Under the pieces are notes generated by a model. The model did no database searches. It was not told the DNA's origin and saw only the letters and a program-made list of their open reading frames with translations. A DNA stretch of 64,000 nt from Tritrichomonas foetus. Taxonomy: Eukaryota > Parabasalia > Tritrichomonadida > Tritrichomonadidae. A program made the translations under genes and the position numbers. The DNA is taken from assembly GCA_001839685.1 (NCBI GenBank), contig MLAK01000167.1:68412-132411 (forward strand), written 5' to 3'. This document shows, piece after piece, positions 10,120 to 20,098 of this stretch (the first letter of the stretch is position 1; each line of letters begins with the position of its first letter).

Positions 10120-12717
10120 ATGTCAGCTGAAGATCAAGCGATCCTTCAGCAGCTGAATGCAGCTCTTATAGCTGCTGTTTCAGATGTCGATGACGTTAGG
10201 AATCCAGCGACAACATGGATTCTCGAACTCCGCAAAAATGATCCGAAGAAATTCACTTTTTTACTAATAATGTATCTTGCTTGCCAAACAAACCCCAATC
10301 GAACGAGGGCCCTTGCGGCAATCCTTATTTACAGTGTCCTTCACCTTCGAACAATTGATTTACAGCGAAAATTTAATATGGATTGGATTCAACATTTAAA
10401 TCCAGCCGTCCGCGAGCAACTTCGAACTGCCGCAACGATAGGTCTGTTCACTCCTGACCCTTCGCTCTCCACGCAGTGCGCCAATCTTCTCGGTTTATTT
10501 TATTCGATCGAATTTCCATTTGGCTTCTTCAAACCTCAAATCCAAGAAATGCTCAAAATTGCGTCAAGTTCTCCAAACATCAACGAACGAATTGCCAGCC
10601 TTGTAATGTTCAGTAAGTTTGCCCAGAGCTGCATAGATTTCAATCCAAATTGCTGCAGGGACCAATGTTTCCAACAGCTCACGAATAGCCTATTTGAAAT
10701 CCTTTTGATTGGTATGGAAAGCTCCATTCCAGAACTCGCCCATGTTTCAATCACTGCACTAATGAGTCCACTCACTTTTTATGAACGTCCCATTTATTTT
10801 GATGCACGCCGTAATCATATGATGTCAATTGCCATTGAATACATGAAAAGTGCCGATGATACCATTGCAACCGATGGATATGCCCTTGTTAGAAAAGTCA
10901 TTGATTGCTTTTATTCACTCGTTGGATCTTATATGCCAAGTCTGCTACAGGTTATTGAAGTTGCTTTAAATAATGGATCAGAAAGTCGAAAAATTGCAGC
11001 TTGTCTCCTTTTACAAACAATTGGTGATGTTGAAAGTGATATTCAAAGCCCTGATCAAACCCTTGTTAAAGCTAGGCATAGGGAATTTCCGGAATGCTTT
11101 GGTTATTCAATTCGTGTATTAAGTGCACTTTTTCAACCATTAGTGATGATGATTTGTGACTGTCCGTCAGATGAAACTGAAGCCAAAGTTTCACTTGAAA
11201 TGACTCCACAAATGGCCGCTTTTTCATGTTTTTCAAATCTTGCAAAAGCAGCTGATATGACGGCCCTTGAGCCGATTTTTGATTTCGTAAAAATTAATGG
11301 AAATTCTGAAGATTGGCGTCTTAGATTCGCTTCAGTCATGCTTTTAAATGCAGCTACAAGATTGCCTTCATTTGCAGCAACTTCTAATAATAACTATTTA
11401 ATTGCCTTCGATTTCTTTTGTTCGACGATTTCAGATCAAATTCCACGTGTTGTTGAAGTAGCAATGTGGAGTCTTGGACGAATCATTAGTGATGTTCCTG
11501 ACTTAGTTGTTGATCCTCAGCGTTTTGCAATGATTTGTTCCAAAGTTCCAGATGTTCTTCAATCTTCAGCAACTTTGGCTTCACGTTGTTGTTGGGTTCT
11601 TCATTTTTGTTTCTTAGCATTTGGTGAACGAAATGATGAATCAGCGAATTTACTTGCTGCAAACTTTGATGTGTTCTGTGATTTATTACTGCAAACAGCA
11701 AATCAATATGATACTGATACAGTTGAGGCTGCATATGCAGCAATCAATGATCTTGTTATGTATGCACCAGCTGGAATTGAAGACGCGTACAATCGATTGT
11801 TTGAGAAAGTTACTGCAAAATTGGGTAAGATTCTACAGGAAACAGGCAGACATTTAACAACAACACTTGAATTGCATCATACAATTTGGATTTGTAGTAT
11901 TGTTCAAACAATTACTATGTATGTAAGTGAAAGAATTGCGGTAATTTCTGATGATTTAATCAAAATGTTATTCCAGCTCATTCATTCAACGAATGGTGAT
12001 TTAATCGCAGAAGTTTTACCTGCAATTGGCGCAATTGCGAGAGCAATTAAAGATAAATTTACACCTTATGCACAACAACTTATTCCTTTACTTGATAATC
12101 TTTTACATCGAGAAGAATTTATTCAACCCGCTGCTGTTTTAGTTGGTGATCTCTATTCATCACTTGATGTAATACCAAAAGAAGTCACTGATCGATTTGT
12201 TGCTTCACTATTCGAAGCCTTCAATATTGAAACACTTTCAAGAGAAACCAAAAATGCAATCATTTCTGTATTGGGTACACAAATTGCACAAAATATTGGA
12301 AAAGATTGTGAACCATGGCTTGACATATTTCTCACACGTTTAGAAGAAGAATCACGAGCTGCAATGGAAGAAAAAGATGCAGCTGACTTCGAATATGCAA
12401 AACAGATACACTTAACTATTTTGTTGTCTTTCCAAACACTTGTTCCTATTTTGGCCCAATTTCCATATGGTTTCAAAAAAGTTCGCTCCTTCTTTTATAT
12501 TTTTGATCAAATCATTGGACATACGAACGGGGATGTGCAAGTTCTTGGTCAAGCTGTATTTTTGATTGGAATGATCACTGAGAAATTCGGAAGGAGACTG
12601 AATGTCGTTTTGAACAAGCCACACGTTATTCAAATCCTCGAATATGCAATAAAAATAGATACAGAGGAGATTGTAGTGTTGGCTACAAATGTATTGAATA
12701 TGGTGCGGGCATGTTAA
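10120..12717 (+). CDS. Importin-beta-like karyopherin (HEAT-repeat nuclear transport receptor)
   Basis: The open frame starts at a TTG (10042), but the first ATG is at 10120 (MSAEDQAILQQLNAALIAAV), which begins like an importin N-terminus and gives 865 residues, close to the roughly 870 of importin-beta-1. The whole protein is helical HEAT-like repeats. The N-terminal part (about 1-110) resembles the Ran-binding region (NPATTWILELRKNDPKKF, then NRTRALAAILIYSVL). Later blocks such as 'WRLRFASVMLLNAA', 'PRVVEVAMWSLGRIISDVPD' and 'RCCWVLHFC' fit the importin-beta pattern 'R.AA.WALG.I'. Role, known for the family: binds cargo or importin-alpha and Ran-GTP and carries proteins through nuclear pores. 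Another beta-karyopherin (for example transportin) is possible. Confidence 0.75.
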   Translation: MSAEDQAILQQLNAALIAAVSDVDDVRNPATTWILELRKNDPKKFTFLLIMYLACQTNPNRTRALAAILIYSVLHLRTIDLQRKFNMDWIQHLNPAVREQLRTAATIGLFTPDPSLSTQCANLLGLFYSIEFPFGFFKPQIQEMLKIASSSPNINERIASLVMFSKFAQSCIDFNPNCCRDQCFQQLTNSLFEILLIGMESSIPELAHVSITALMSPLTFYERPIYFDARRNHMMSIAIEYMKSADDTIATDGYALVRKVIDCFYSLVGSYMPSLLQVIEVALNNGSESRKIAACLLLQTIGDVESDIQSPDQTLVKARHREFPECFGYSIRVLSALFQPLVMMICDCPSDETEAKVSLEMTPQMAAFSCFSNLAKAADMTALEPIFDFVKINGNSEDWRLRFASVMLLNAATRLPSFAATSNNNYLIAFDFFCSTISDQIPRVVEVAMWSLGRIISDVPDLVVDPQRFAMICSKVPDVLQSSATLASRCCWVLHFCFLAFGERNDESANLLAANFDVFCDLLLQTANQYDTDTVEAAYAAINDLVMYAPAGIEDAYNRLFEKVTAKLGKILQETGRHLTTTLELHHTIWICSIVQTITMYVSERIAVISDDLIKMLFQLIHSTNGDLIAEVLPAIGAIARAIKDKFTPYAQQLIPLLDNLLHREEFIQPAAVLVGDLYSSLDVIPKEVTDRFVASLFEAFNIETLSRETKNAIISVLGTQIAQNIGKDCEPWLDIFLTRLEEESRAAMEEKDAADFEYAKQIHLTILLSFQTLVPILAQFPYGFKKVRSFFYIFDQIIGHTNGDVQVLGQAVFLIGMITEKFGRRLNVVLNKPHVIQILEYAIKIDTEEIVVLATNVLNMVRAC

Positions 12718-12975
12718 CATGAATTTTACCTTTCCTTAATTATGCAAAAATGTTTATATCTTTTTTTCCCATTAATTAAATGTTTATCATATTAGCAAAT
12801 CATCATTTATATAATTTTTTTTTTTATATAGTTTTTGTTAGTTTTATTTTATTAGATGTTGGTAAAAAGAAGGGAATCAATGAAAAGATAAAGGAAAAAA
12901 CGAAAAAAGAAAAATAGAAAAGATAATATACAGTTTATTAAATAATAATAATAATATCAATAAAAACAGTGTTAA

Positions 12976-14535
12976 TTAGATGAATCTCGCGTTCCTGATG
13001 AAAATGTGATCATTCACAATGAGGAATCCGGATTCGTTCTTCATTATCATCATTGTTCGATCAAAGGCATAAGCCACTCCTTCCGTATTCTGAAACCCAC
13101 CATGCAAAACAGCGGCAAATGCATCTGAAGCAAGCACTGACAAACTTGCGCTTGTAACAATTGAGCAAAAACAACCGCCAAAAACTTGAAATTGCGCTTG
13201 GCAAATTGCTTGGGGACCTTGTGCATGATAAAAAGTGTCATTATTTGCTCTGTTGGTGCTGAACTGGTGGAAGTACATCATTGGACTATTTGGTGGACAC
13301 GAATCGCATGTAAGTGAAAAAACAGCATTATCTGAATAATATTTCACAAGCGAAGGAATACTACTTTTTCCATCTGTAATGAAGCTGGAAATGAATGCAT
13401 TTGCTGGGAAATCATATTTATTGAAATGAACTTCTTCATTCTGTGTGATAGTATTGTAGCATACTGTATTAGTTCCTAAATTAACAGTATTATTCTCAGC
13501 ACATATCTGGTCTGATGTTAATATTGGCACAACAACATCAGTTAATTGAGTGACTTCGCGTGGCGGAAGCACTGGCTGTCTAAATCCAGGATGACCGAAG
13601 TTATTTTTGAAGTTTTTCGGATCTTCAAATTTGGCATGGGTGAGTTGTGTTTGTTCCTCAACGATAACGCCAGCCTTTTTGAATGACTTTAACTCTTTTG
13701 TATAGAAGTCTAGTAATCTTTCTTTGTTTTGATCATTCATTCGAATATTTTTTGCAAGTTTTTCAGATTTGTATGCCATAACTTCTCCAAAGTTGCCGCT
13801 TATAGAAAGCTTCTTCAAGTATGGAAAGAAATATCGAAAATACCGCAAATGGCGACTATCGGAAAGCATGTTGTTGTCAAAACTTATATATTCAGCAATT
13901 AACAGCAAAACTTTACATTTTAAAGCAGTCAAAAATAAAATAAATGGCATTGCTGAATACCTCAAATTGATATCAATACCTGTGGCATCTAAAACGTGTG
14001 TTGGACGAGACTTTCTTTCAATATCGGACAAATCCAAAAAAGTGCCTGTTATACAATCTGGAAAAATGGAATCTACAAAATTTATATAAATCTCGTCATT
14101 TGGGCTGTCACTTGCTGCTATGAAAATTTGCTCATCATGAAAATAAAACGGATTAATATTTATCATTTCTGTGATTTGATTTGCGTTTTCGAGGTAGAGC
14201 GTGATGTATTCGTAATCAAAATTGAATGAAGGCGTAAGTCGTAAAATGTTGAGATTGGTTTTGTTTGATGCGAGAAGAAGTTTCATTTGGATACTTTCGA
14301 GGATGGCGCTGATGTTGCTGTCAGTCACTGGGCCGATGGCAACAGGAAATTTGGTTGTAACAACACCATTTTGAGGAGCGTTGTTGTTATTATTTTGGTT
14401 ATTATTTTGAAAATTATTTTGATTTTGATTTTGATTTTGATTGAATGGGTTATTATTATTGTTTCGATTGTTATTATTATTATTGTTGTTGTTGTTGTAG
14501 AATCCACCTTGGAAACTGTTCCCAGATGAATACAT
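12976..14535 (-). CDS. NXF1/TAP/Mex67-like mRNA export receptor
   Basis: The frame extends upstream to a GTG (14607), but the first ATG is at 14535, giving 519 residues. The order is a Met-start Gln/Asn-rich N-terminus (runs of N, about residues 10-55), a leucine-rich-repeat-like region around residues 220-250 (HLRYFRYFFPYLKKLSISGN) and a C-terminal NTF2-like domain from about residue 360. The NTF2-like part ends with 'YAFDRTMMIMKNESGFLIVNDHIFIRNA', very close in pattern to the end of the NXF1 domain (F.RTF, then IVND.LF.R.A). Family role: with a p15/NXT partner it carries mRNA through the nuclear pore. A C-terminal UBA domain, present in human NXF1, is not visible. It is divergently transcribed from the NSUN2-like gene. 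Confidence 0.8.
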   Translation of the reverse strand: MYSSGNSFQGGFYNNNNNNNNNNRNNNNNPFNQNQNQNQNNFQNNNQNNNNNAPQNGVVTTKFPVAIGPVTDSNISAILESIQMKLLLASNKTNLNILRLTPSFNFDYEYITLYLENANQITEMININPFYFHDEQIFIAASDSPNDEIYINFVDSIFPDCITGTFLDLSDIERKSRPTHVLDATGIDINLRYSAMPFILFLTALKCKVLLLIAEYISFDNNMLSDSRHLRYFRYFFPYLKKLSISGNFGEVMAYKSEKLAKNIRMNDQNKERLLDFYTKELKSFKKAGVIVEEQTQLTHAKFEDPKNFKNNFGHPGFRQPVLPPREVTQLTDVVVPILTSDQICAENNTVNLGTNTVCYNTITQNEEVHFNKYDFPANAFISSFITDGKSSIPSLVKYYSDNAVFSLTCDSCPPNSPMMYFHQFSTNRANNDTFYHAQGPQAICQAQFQVFGGCFCSIVTSASLSVLASDAFAAVLHGGFQNTEGVAYAFDRTMMIMKNESGFLIVNDHIFIRNARFI

Positions 14536-14778
14536 GAAAGATTGACGAAAATCTAAATTTCGCCTGTTTGACTTTTTGGCCTTTTTTGAAAAAATTAAGA
14601 CATTCACTTTTCAAGTCGATATATGGTTTCATTGTTGACCATATTTAGATTAAAAAAGTTTTACTTTGGAAAGTCAAGGTGTAACAAATTAGGTAAAAAA
14701 AGGCCAGTTGAATATAACTTTTTGAATGTGTTTTTGAACGACCAACACAAAATTGAAAAAGTTTCCAAAAATCTAGAA

Positions 14779-16677
14779 ATGCATCATAAAAGGCCATCAA
14801 GAAACCCAAGAAATTCGCATATCTACAATCCTACGATGAAACCACTTTCGAAAACTTTTAGCCATCACGAATACTTCGAATACTACAAAAATCTACTCAC
14901 ACAAGATAATGATAATCTCAAACGCTCAACTTTCAATCGAATGATTGAAGCAATGTCTGCTCAATTGCCTCAATTCTATCGTGTAACCGCCGACGGTGAC
15001 CACAAAAACGCCCTGAAAGACGAAATCGAGAATTTTCTTCCGCATTTGAAAAGGCAAAAAGTAAAAGGTCAAATAATTCAATGCCTTGAAGAGAAATATG
15101 GAATTTTCGCTCAAATTTTCTTTTCGCCTGCATTTGTAAGGTCAAATCCAAATTTAGAGGAATATTTCGAATGGTTTAATTTGAACTCTCAAGCCGGATT
15201 TCTCACGAAAATTGAACTCTCTTCGCTTTTACCGTTCATCTTTCTCGACATTCAGCCAGACAATTCAATCCTGAGTGTGAGCAAAAATAATCCCCGCGTA
15301 ATTGAAATCGTTGACGAAATTCTAGATTCCGGTTTTTTGGTCATGAATGAGCCAGACGTGAAGCGCGCCAAAACAGACCTTCAAATTCACTCCCCGAATA
15401 ATTTGGTGATATCTTATCCAGTTGTGAATATTCCTGAAATTCAGCAATTTGATAAAGTTGTGTGCTATCTTCCTTCTAGTGATGATGGAGCCATCAGAAA
15501 CAAGCCGGGAGTGAAGTCAATCTGGTCTGTGAACAACGCAGTTGACAATCACGACCGTTTAAAGAAACAATTACTTCATTCGCTAGAGCTTACAAAAGTT
15601 GGCGGCTTATGCGTTTATGCAACTAATTCTATTAGTCCTTTTGAAAATGAGGCTGTTATAAATACCGTTCTGAAAGCACTGAAAGGAAAACTTGAATTAG
15701 TTGATTGTTCTGAAATGTTCAAAACCATCAAAAGGAAGAAAGGACTTACGAGCTGGAATCTACATCATGTTTCAAAACGTGAACTTGCCACCCTCACATC
15801 AATTGACTGTAAAGAAGTGATTGATAACATTGAATTGTGCATGAGATTCTACCCACATCAGATCCACTGTAGTGGAACCTTCATTGCTGTGATTAAGAAA
15901 TTAGATAACATCGATATAAATGAAGTAGTATCTACAACAGCAGAGAATGAAAATCAAACAAATAACTCTAAAAACAATCATAAAAATCACAATTCTAAAG
16001 GACAAAATGAAGATGAAAACAATAAGGTTTGGGTTTCAAATCTTTCAAGAACGCCTGAAGAAGTAGTTTCTCGATTTGTTGAAGATTTCGGGCTTCCAAA
16101 TGAAGTTAAAGATGATTACTACATTCAGAACGATTCTCATAACTTAAGCATCAATTTTAGAGTGGTAAAAGGAATCAATGACTTTTTGACAGACGATTTA
16201 CTTAAAGATTTGAGAATTACTCATGTTGGTGCGCGTGGCTTCTCATTCAGTCCAAATTATGTCAATGAACCTTCGATTCCTAATGTTGCATCTCTTCCTG
16301 AAGCAGCCAAGAATCCCACCAAACGATTAATCACTTTCACACTTGACAATTTCAGAGAATTATCTGAATCTTGCCAACTCAACGTTTCCAAACTCAATGA
16401 AGAAAACCAGCAGATTTTGAAGGAGACAACAACAGGTGGAATATTCATTGCAGTTGAAGGATACGGCATTGCAGTTGGTGGACTCTATAAGGACCCATTC
16501 ATTCGAGTAATTGTAAAGAAAGGAATCGTCAACAAAATATTAACATTGATCGAAATGGCTCTTGCTCCAGAACCTGAACAAGGAAATGAACAGGATGGCG
16601 AAATTGATAATGAAATGATTCAAGATGATCAAGAAAACGCTGAAGAGGAAGAAGAAGAAGAAGCTAATGAACAATAA
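14779..16677 (+). CDS. NSUN2/Trm4-like RNA m5C methyltransferase homologue, catalytic residues lost
   Basis: An earlier in-frame ATG at 14623 would add 52 residues that look like translated promoter; the ATG at 14779 is preferred (632 residues). The fold order matches NSUN2/Trm4: N-terminal 'FEYYKNLL' block, then 'YDRILCDVPCSGDGT'-like and 'GGRMVYSTCSLNPIE'-like blocks. The key motifs are changed. Motif IV PCSGDGT reads PSSDDGA (Cys to Ser at 15475-15477). Motif VI STCSLNP reads ATNSISP (the catalytic Cys position is Asn at 15625-15627). The SAM-binding block DMCAAPGSK is replaced by LDIQPDNSI. The ORF is otherwise intact to an acidic Glu-rich C-terminus. So it is probably a pseudoenzyme that may still bind RNA. 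The neighbouring export receptor is divergent. Confidence 0.75.
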   Translation: MHHKRPSRNPRNSHIYNPTMKPLSKTFSHHEYFEYYKNLLTQDNDNLKRSTFNRMIEAMSAQLPQFYRVTADGDHKNALKDEIENFLPHLKRQKVKGQIIQCLEEKYGIFAQIFFSPAFVRSNPNLEEYFEWFNLNSQAGFLTKIELSSLLPFIFLDIQPDNSILSVSKNNPRVIEIVDEILDSGFLVMNEPDVKRAKTDLQIHSPNNLVISYPVVNIPEIQQFDKVVCYLPSSDDGAIRNKPGVKSIWSVNNAVDNHDRLKKQLLHSLELTKVGGLCVYATNSISPFENEAVINTVLKALKGKLELVDCSEMFKTIKRKKGLTSWNLHHVSKRELATLTSIDCKEVIDNIELCMRFYPHQIHCSGTFIAVIKKLDNIDINEVVSTTAENENQTNNSKNNHKNHNSKGQNEDENNKVWVSNLSRTPEEVVSRFVEDFGLPNEVKDDYYIQNDSHNLSINFRVVKGINDFLTDDLLKDLRITHVGARGFSFSPNYVNEPSIPNVASLPEAAKNPTKRLITFTLDNFRELSESCQLNVSKLNEENQQILKETTTGGIFIAVEGYGIAVGGLYKDPFIRVIVKKGIVNKILTLIEMALAPEPEQGNEQDGEIDNEMIQDDQENAEEEEEEEANEQ

Positions 16678-17011
16678 GAATAATAATATGTGATAAATAT
16701 AATAAAATATATATAACTGAATTGCTTTTTCTTTTGTGTCTCTTTCACATACTCCATCATTTTTGTCATACTCCATCATTTTTATCATACTCTATCATTT
16801 TCTATCCATCCATGGTGAATTTTTTGTTTTCGTGATATGTGATACCATACCCTGAACAATATTGTTGTAAAGCGTTTCAAGTAATTTAGATTTATCCTTA
16901 CGTTAAAGATGTATTCAATCTTTTGAAAGACTTATGTTTATGAAATGGTTCAGAACTTTTAAAAAAGGCATCATTTTGAATTTTTGAGAGCATTCACATC
17001 AAAAAAAAAGG
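16678..17011. other. Intergenic, formin promoter region
   Basis: Spacer of 334 bases. It holds short repeats of the type CATACTCCATCATTTTT near 16748-16800 and the initiator-like motif listed separately. No gene seen. Confidence 0.5.
16994..16998 (+). promoter_or_regulatory. Initiator-like motif of the formin gene
   Basis: TCACA in the context ATTCACATC, fitting TCA(+1)Y(T/A). The presumed start A is 16 bases before the ATG at 17012, within the normal trichomonad leader length. Confidence 0.45.
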
Positions 17012-18193
17012 ATGTTTAAGAAAAAACGCTCTTCGAAAAAGCTTGATGAAAATGAAGAAGGATTAAAAGAAACTATGGTATTATATACAATCCCCAAGCA
17101 GATGCCGAGTGAAGAAGAAGTTTTATCTATATTCCATAACATACTCAATGATCTTGATATGGATAAATCCAAAAGAATTCCACTTGAAGCTTGGTCCAGT
17201 ATAGAAAAATGGAACTTCATTAAACTACAAATTGAACAAGACAAAACTACACCAACACCAGATAAAGTATTATTCAATTTAAAAAATAATTTAACACTCC
17301 AAGAACTTGAAACGCTAGCACTTCATTTATCACGATTAAGAATTTCTTGGTGTACACGTTTTATTGAAATAGGAGGACCAAAGTTTTTATTGACACTTCT
17401 TGCACGTTTAGATAACGACATCATAGTTGATGAAATTGTTGATGATCAATTAATAATAAATTGCTTACATTGTCTAAAAAATCTATGTAATTATACAAAT
17501 GGACTTAGAGAAGTATCACAATATCCTCATTTTATCCCAAATATAATTAATCTAATGGATCCTAATCAAGATACAACAATAGAATATTCTCTTCAAATAT
17601 TATGTAGCTTTTTATTTTCCGATTATGTCCAAGATTCCCATTTAGCATGTGAATCAATAAGTAGAACCATTGGTAAATCATTGAAATTTAAAACCTGGAT
17701 AGCGTTATATTCTGGAATTCACAGAAACCCTCAATCATCCGTGTCTTCTGTAATATGCTCGTTTTTATCTGGAATGTGGATGGCAATGTTTGACGATGAA
17801 GATATAAGGTGGGAGCATGTTTTAAGGTATAAAAAATTTAAAATAATTAATGAGCTTCGCAAAAATAGTTTGCAACATGAATTAGTCAAATCTTTGGAGC
17901 TTGAAATGAAATATCTTCAATTAGTTTTCCCACAAAAACTTTTTAATATGTTTGACAATAATGAGGTAATTACTACTCTCTCAGCAGCGTGTCAGCATCC
18001 AAACATTCCTCATAGTGTTTTGTTAATGTGTATTGAATTGTCGCAACATGATGAAAAGTTGTTTAATAACTTAATGCTATACAGTCACTTCAAAAACTGT
18101 GTCCCACTTAAAAAAGTATGTCCCACTTTTAGAAAAGTAATTTTTTTTTTGATGTCTGAAAAGCTTTCAATTTTCACTCCATTGTTGTTTTAA
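17012..18193 (+). CDS. Formin, N-terminal half (GBD/FH3), interrupted by transposon
   Basis: A 393-codon ORF whose first 356 codons (to 18079) are formin and whose last 37 run into the inserted transposon. Residues about 28-85 (MPSEEEVLSIFHNILNDLDMDKSKR, then EKWNFIKLQ) match the GTPase-binding domain of diaphanous-type formins. Residues about 95-350 are the armadillo-like FH3 domain (LSRLRISWCTRFIEIGGPKFLLTLLARL, then INCLHCLKNLCN). In intact formins this half binds Rho-family GTPases and keeps the protein inhibited. Here the ORF ends at a TAA inside the element, so a transcript would give a truncated regulatory half with no FH2 domain. The downstream half is at 20150-22520, in the same frame once the element and one TA are removed. 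Confidence 0.85.
   Translation: MFKKKRSSKKLDENEEGLKETMVLYTIPKQMPSEEEVLSIFHNILNDLDMDKSKRIPLEAWSSIEKWNFIKLQIEQDKTTPTPDKVLFNLKNNLTLQELETLALHLSRLRISWCTRFIEIGGPKFLLTLLARLDNDIIVDEIVDDQLIINCLHCLKNLCNYTNGLREVSQYPHFIPNIINLMDPNQDTTIEYSLQILCSFLFSDYVQDSHLACESISRTIGKSLKFKTWIALYSGIHRNPQSSVSSVICSFLSGMWMAMFDDEDIRWEHVLRYKKFKIINELRKNSLQHELVKSLELEMKYLQLVFPQKLFNMFDNNEVITTLSAACQHPNIPHSVLLMCIELSQHDEKLFNNLMLYSHFKNCVPLKKVCPTFRKVIFFLMSEKLSIFTPLLF
18082..18130 (+). repeat. Left terminal inverted repeat of the pogo-like element
   Basis: 49 bases starting CAGTCACTTCAAAAACTGTG. They match the reverse complement of 20099-20147 with 3 mismatches. The repeat holds two direct copies of TGTCCCACTT, a likely pair of transposase-binding sites. 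Confidence 0.95.
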
Positions 18194-18567
18194 ACTATTT
18201 TACATGGCATAACTATTTTATTTATATTCTAACTTCATGTATATAAGGTAAATCTTGGAAAAAAAAAAATGAAAGTTAAGAATATGTAATTTTACAATTT
18301 TTTAAAATTTTTTAATTTCATTATTTAAATATAGCCATAATACTTTATTTTATGATTACATTAATTTTATTTCATTAAAAGGATACTAAAAATATTAAAA
18401 GGTGGTAATTTGGCCATTTATTAAAAAAAAATGTCGCAGCATCGTTCAAATCTATAATTAAAGCATAAATAAATAAAAGTTGATAAATTAATTTTAAGTT
18501 CACAAAGAAAGAACCATTCCCACTATATTAAATGCACTGTGGCATGTTAGTAAAGTTAAAGGTTTCA

Positions 18568-20055
18568 TCATTTTTTATCAAGTTTAGGTATTTTTGGTTT
18601 TATGCGATATTTCATGCATGTTGACTTTTTCATTCTGGCTTTTTCACGTGCTATCTGCCTTTTTTGAAATTCTATTTCATAGTATTCTTTGTTTATAAAG
18701 CCAAATTCAACTGTTTTGTTATTGGCTTCTGGTAATTCTGAATCTTCAAATTTTTTAAAAATCTCTTTAACACTTTTTGATTCAAGGAGTACTTTTTCGT
18801 CAATAATTGCAACATATGGATATTTAGTAGTTGATGGTCTTATTCCAGCCCTCGAGAAAGCTTTACGATTGGTGTTTCCTGTTGTTGCTTGTTCAAAAGC
18901 CTGAATGAGTTTATTTATTATATCAGCTTGAGAATTTTGTTTGAATTCTGTTTTAATACCTTTTTTACGTCGTTTTAAAATACCAAATGTTACTAAATCT
19001 AACATTTGAAAGAGTCCAGTGGAATTACTCGGGAATGTTATTAATTTTACCAAATTTTCTGCAAAAATCTGCTTTATTCTTTCTGTCGTATGAGCGGAGC
19101 AATTGTCAGAAAACATTATGGCGGGAAGATCCATATCGTTTAAACATTCCCTTGAAGCGTTAATATGTTTAAAAACACTTTTGTTTAGCCATTCAATAAT
19201 TAGCTCCTCGTTGACAAAACCCGATTCTGAACTTCTAATCATGACATCTTCATCAAGCCGGAGACCAGATGAAGTAACTTCAGGTTGAATTTTTAATCTG
19301 TGATCAACTATAAGTGGCATTACGGTATCCCCGCCTCCATTAATGCATGCCACAAGCGTTATGTTTTTTTGGTTTCTTTTAATGGAGTAATGAATGGTTT
19401 GACCTTTCATATCGGCTGGAATTAAAACATCTTTGACTTTTGATTCATGCCTTTCGGATGTTCCCATTTCATCAAAATTGTATATCAGGTCCATGCAAAT
19501 ACCTGCCACTTCTTTCTTTAATATATCAATATAATCAGTTATTGTAGAAGGTCTTATTAATAAGCGAGCAGAGTCTTGTGGTGAAGCTGTAGCTTTTATC
19601 ACTTCACTTTTGTGCCTTTTGATAAAAGAATGTAACCATGAATAGGATAGCGCTATTTCAAAATTTTCTAAAGCAAAGTCTAAAACTTCACATTGAGATA
19701 AAGGATGTGACGATACTGCATTTGTTCGAATTTGGTTAATAATTGCATTTTCCTGATCTGAAGTTAAAATTTTAGGTCTTCCATCTTTTTTCATGTCTTT
19801 TTGGGACTGTTGAAGACTTCGAGAAAAAATTTTTCTGCTAATTCCAAATAATGTGATGACATGCCTTTTGGCTGAAATAATGTCTTCGAAATTATTAAAT
19901 ATCTCAAAAATTTGTGATATTTGTTGATATCGATGATCACAATTCCGAAGCTCGTTATGTCCTTTGAGGGTGCTTGCATACCGTGGTCCAAGAAGCTCAT
20001 GGGCTGCTCTTGCTAAATCATCAATTGAAAGAGAGTCAGCATATTTTCTCGTCAT
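18568..20055 (-). CDS. pogo/Tigger-like DDD transposase
   Basis: The frame reaches a TTG at 20058, but the second codon is an ATG (20055), giving 495 residues. Numbering from that TTG, the N-terminal part (about 60-150) is helix-turn-helix, ending with the 'WLHSFIKRH' block of CENP-B/Tigger-type DNA binding (pogo family 'W...F..R'). The DDE catalytic domain follows: NFDE (D196), SDNCSAH (D318) and MLDLVTF (D354), with 35 residues between the last two, so DD35D. 'FPSNSTGLFQ' is the equivalent of 'LPPNTTSLLQPLD' in pogo transposases. The C-terminus is Lys/Arg-rich. It should cut and paste the flanking 49-bp inverted repeats. No stop or frameshift breaks it, so activity is possible. Confidence 0.9.
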   Translation of the reverse strand: MTRKYADSLSIDDLARAAHELLGPRYASTLKGHNELRNCDHRYQQISQIFEIFNNFEDIISAKRHVITLFGISRKIFSRSLQQSQKDMKKDGRPKILTSDQENAIINQIRTNAVSSHPLSQCEVLDFALENFEIALSYSWLHSFIKRHKSEVIKATASPQDSARLLIRPSTITDYIDILKKEVAGICMDLIYNFDEMGTSERHESKVKDVLIPADMKGQTIHYSIKRNQKNITLVACINGGGDTVMPLIVDHRLKIQPEVTSSGLRLDEDVMIRSSESGFVNEELIIEWLNKSVFKHINASRECLNDMDLPAIMFSDNCSAHTTERIKQIFAENLVKLITFPSNSTGLFQMLDLVTFGILKRRKKGIKTEFKQNSQADIINKLIQAFEQATTGNTNRKAFSRAGIRPSTTKYPYVAIIDEKVLLESKSVKEIFKKFEDSELPEANNKTVEFGFINKEYYEIEFQKRQIAREKARMKKSTCMKYRIKPKIPKLDKK

Positions 20056-20098
20056 CAAAACTAGAGAGAAAAAAATAAAAAATTCTAAACGTACATAA

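Noticed and set aside
14623..14778. Upstream ATG of the NSUN2-like gene
   Set aside because: The 52 extra residues have the composition of translated AT-rich promoter and no match to the family N-terminus; kept only as an alternative.
18568..20055. Maverick/Polinton or viral origin for the inserted element
   Set aside because: The element is only 2.1 kb with a single DDD transposase and TA-flanked inverted repeats; no polymerase, capsid or integrase gene is present.
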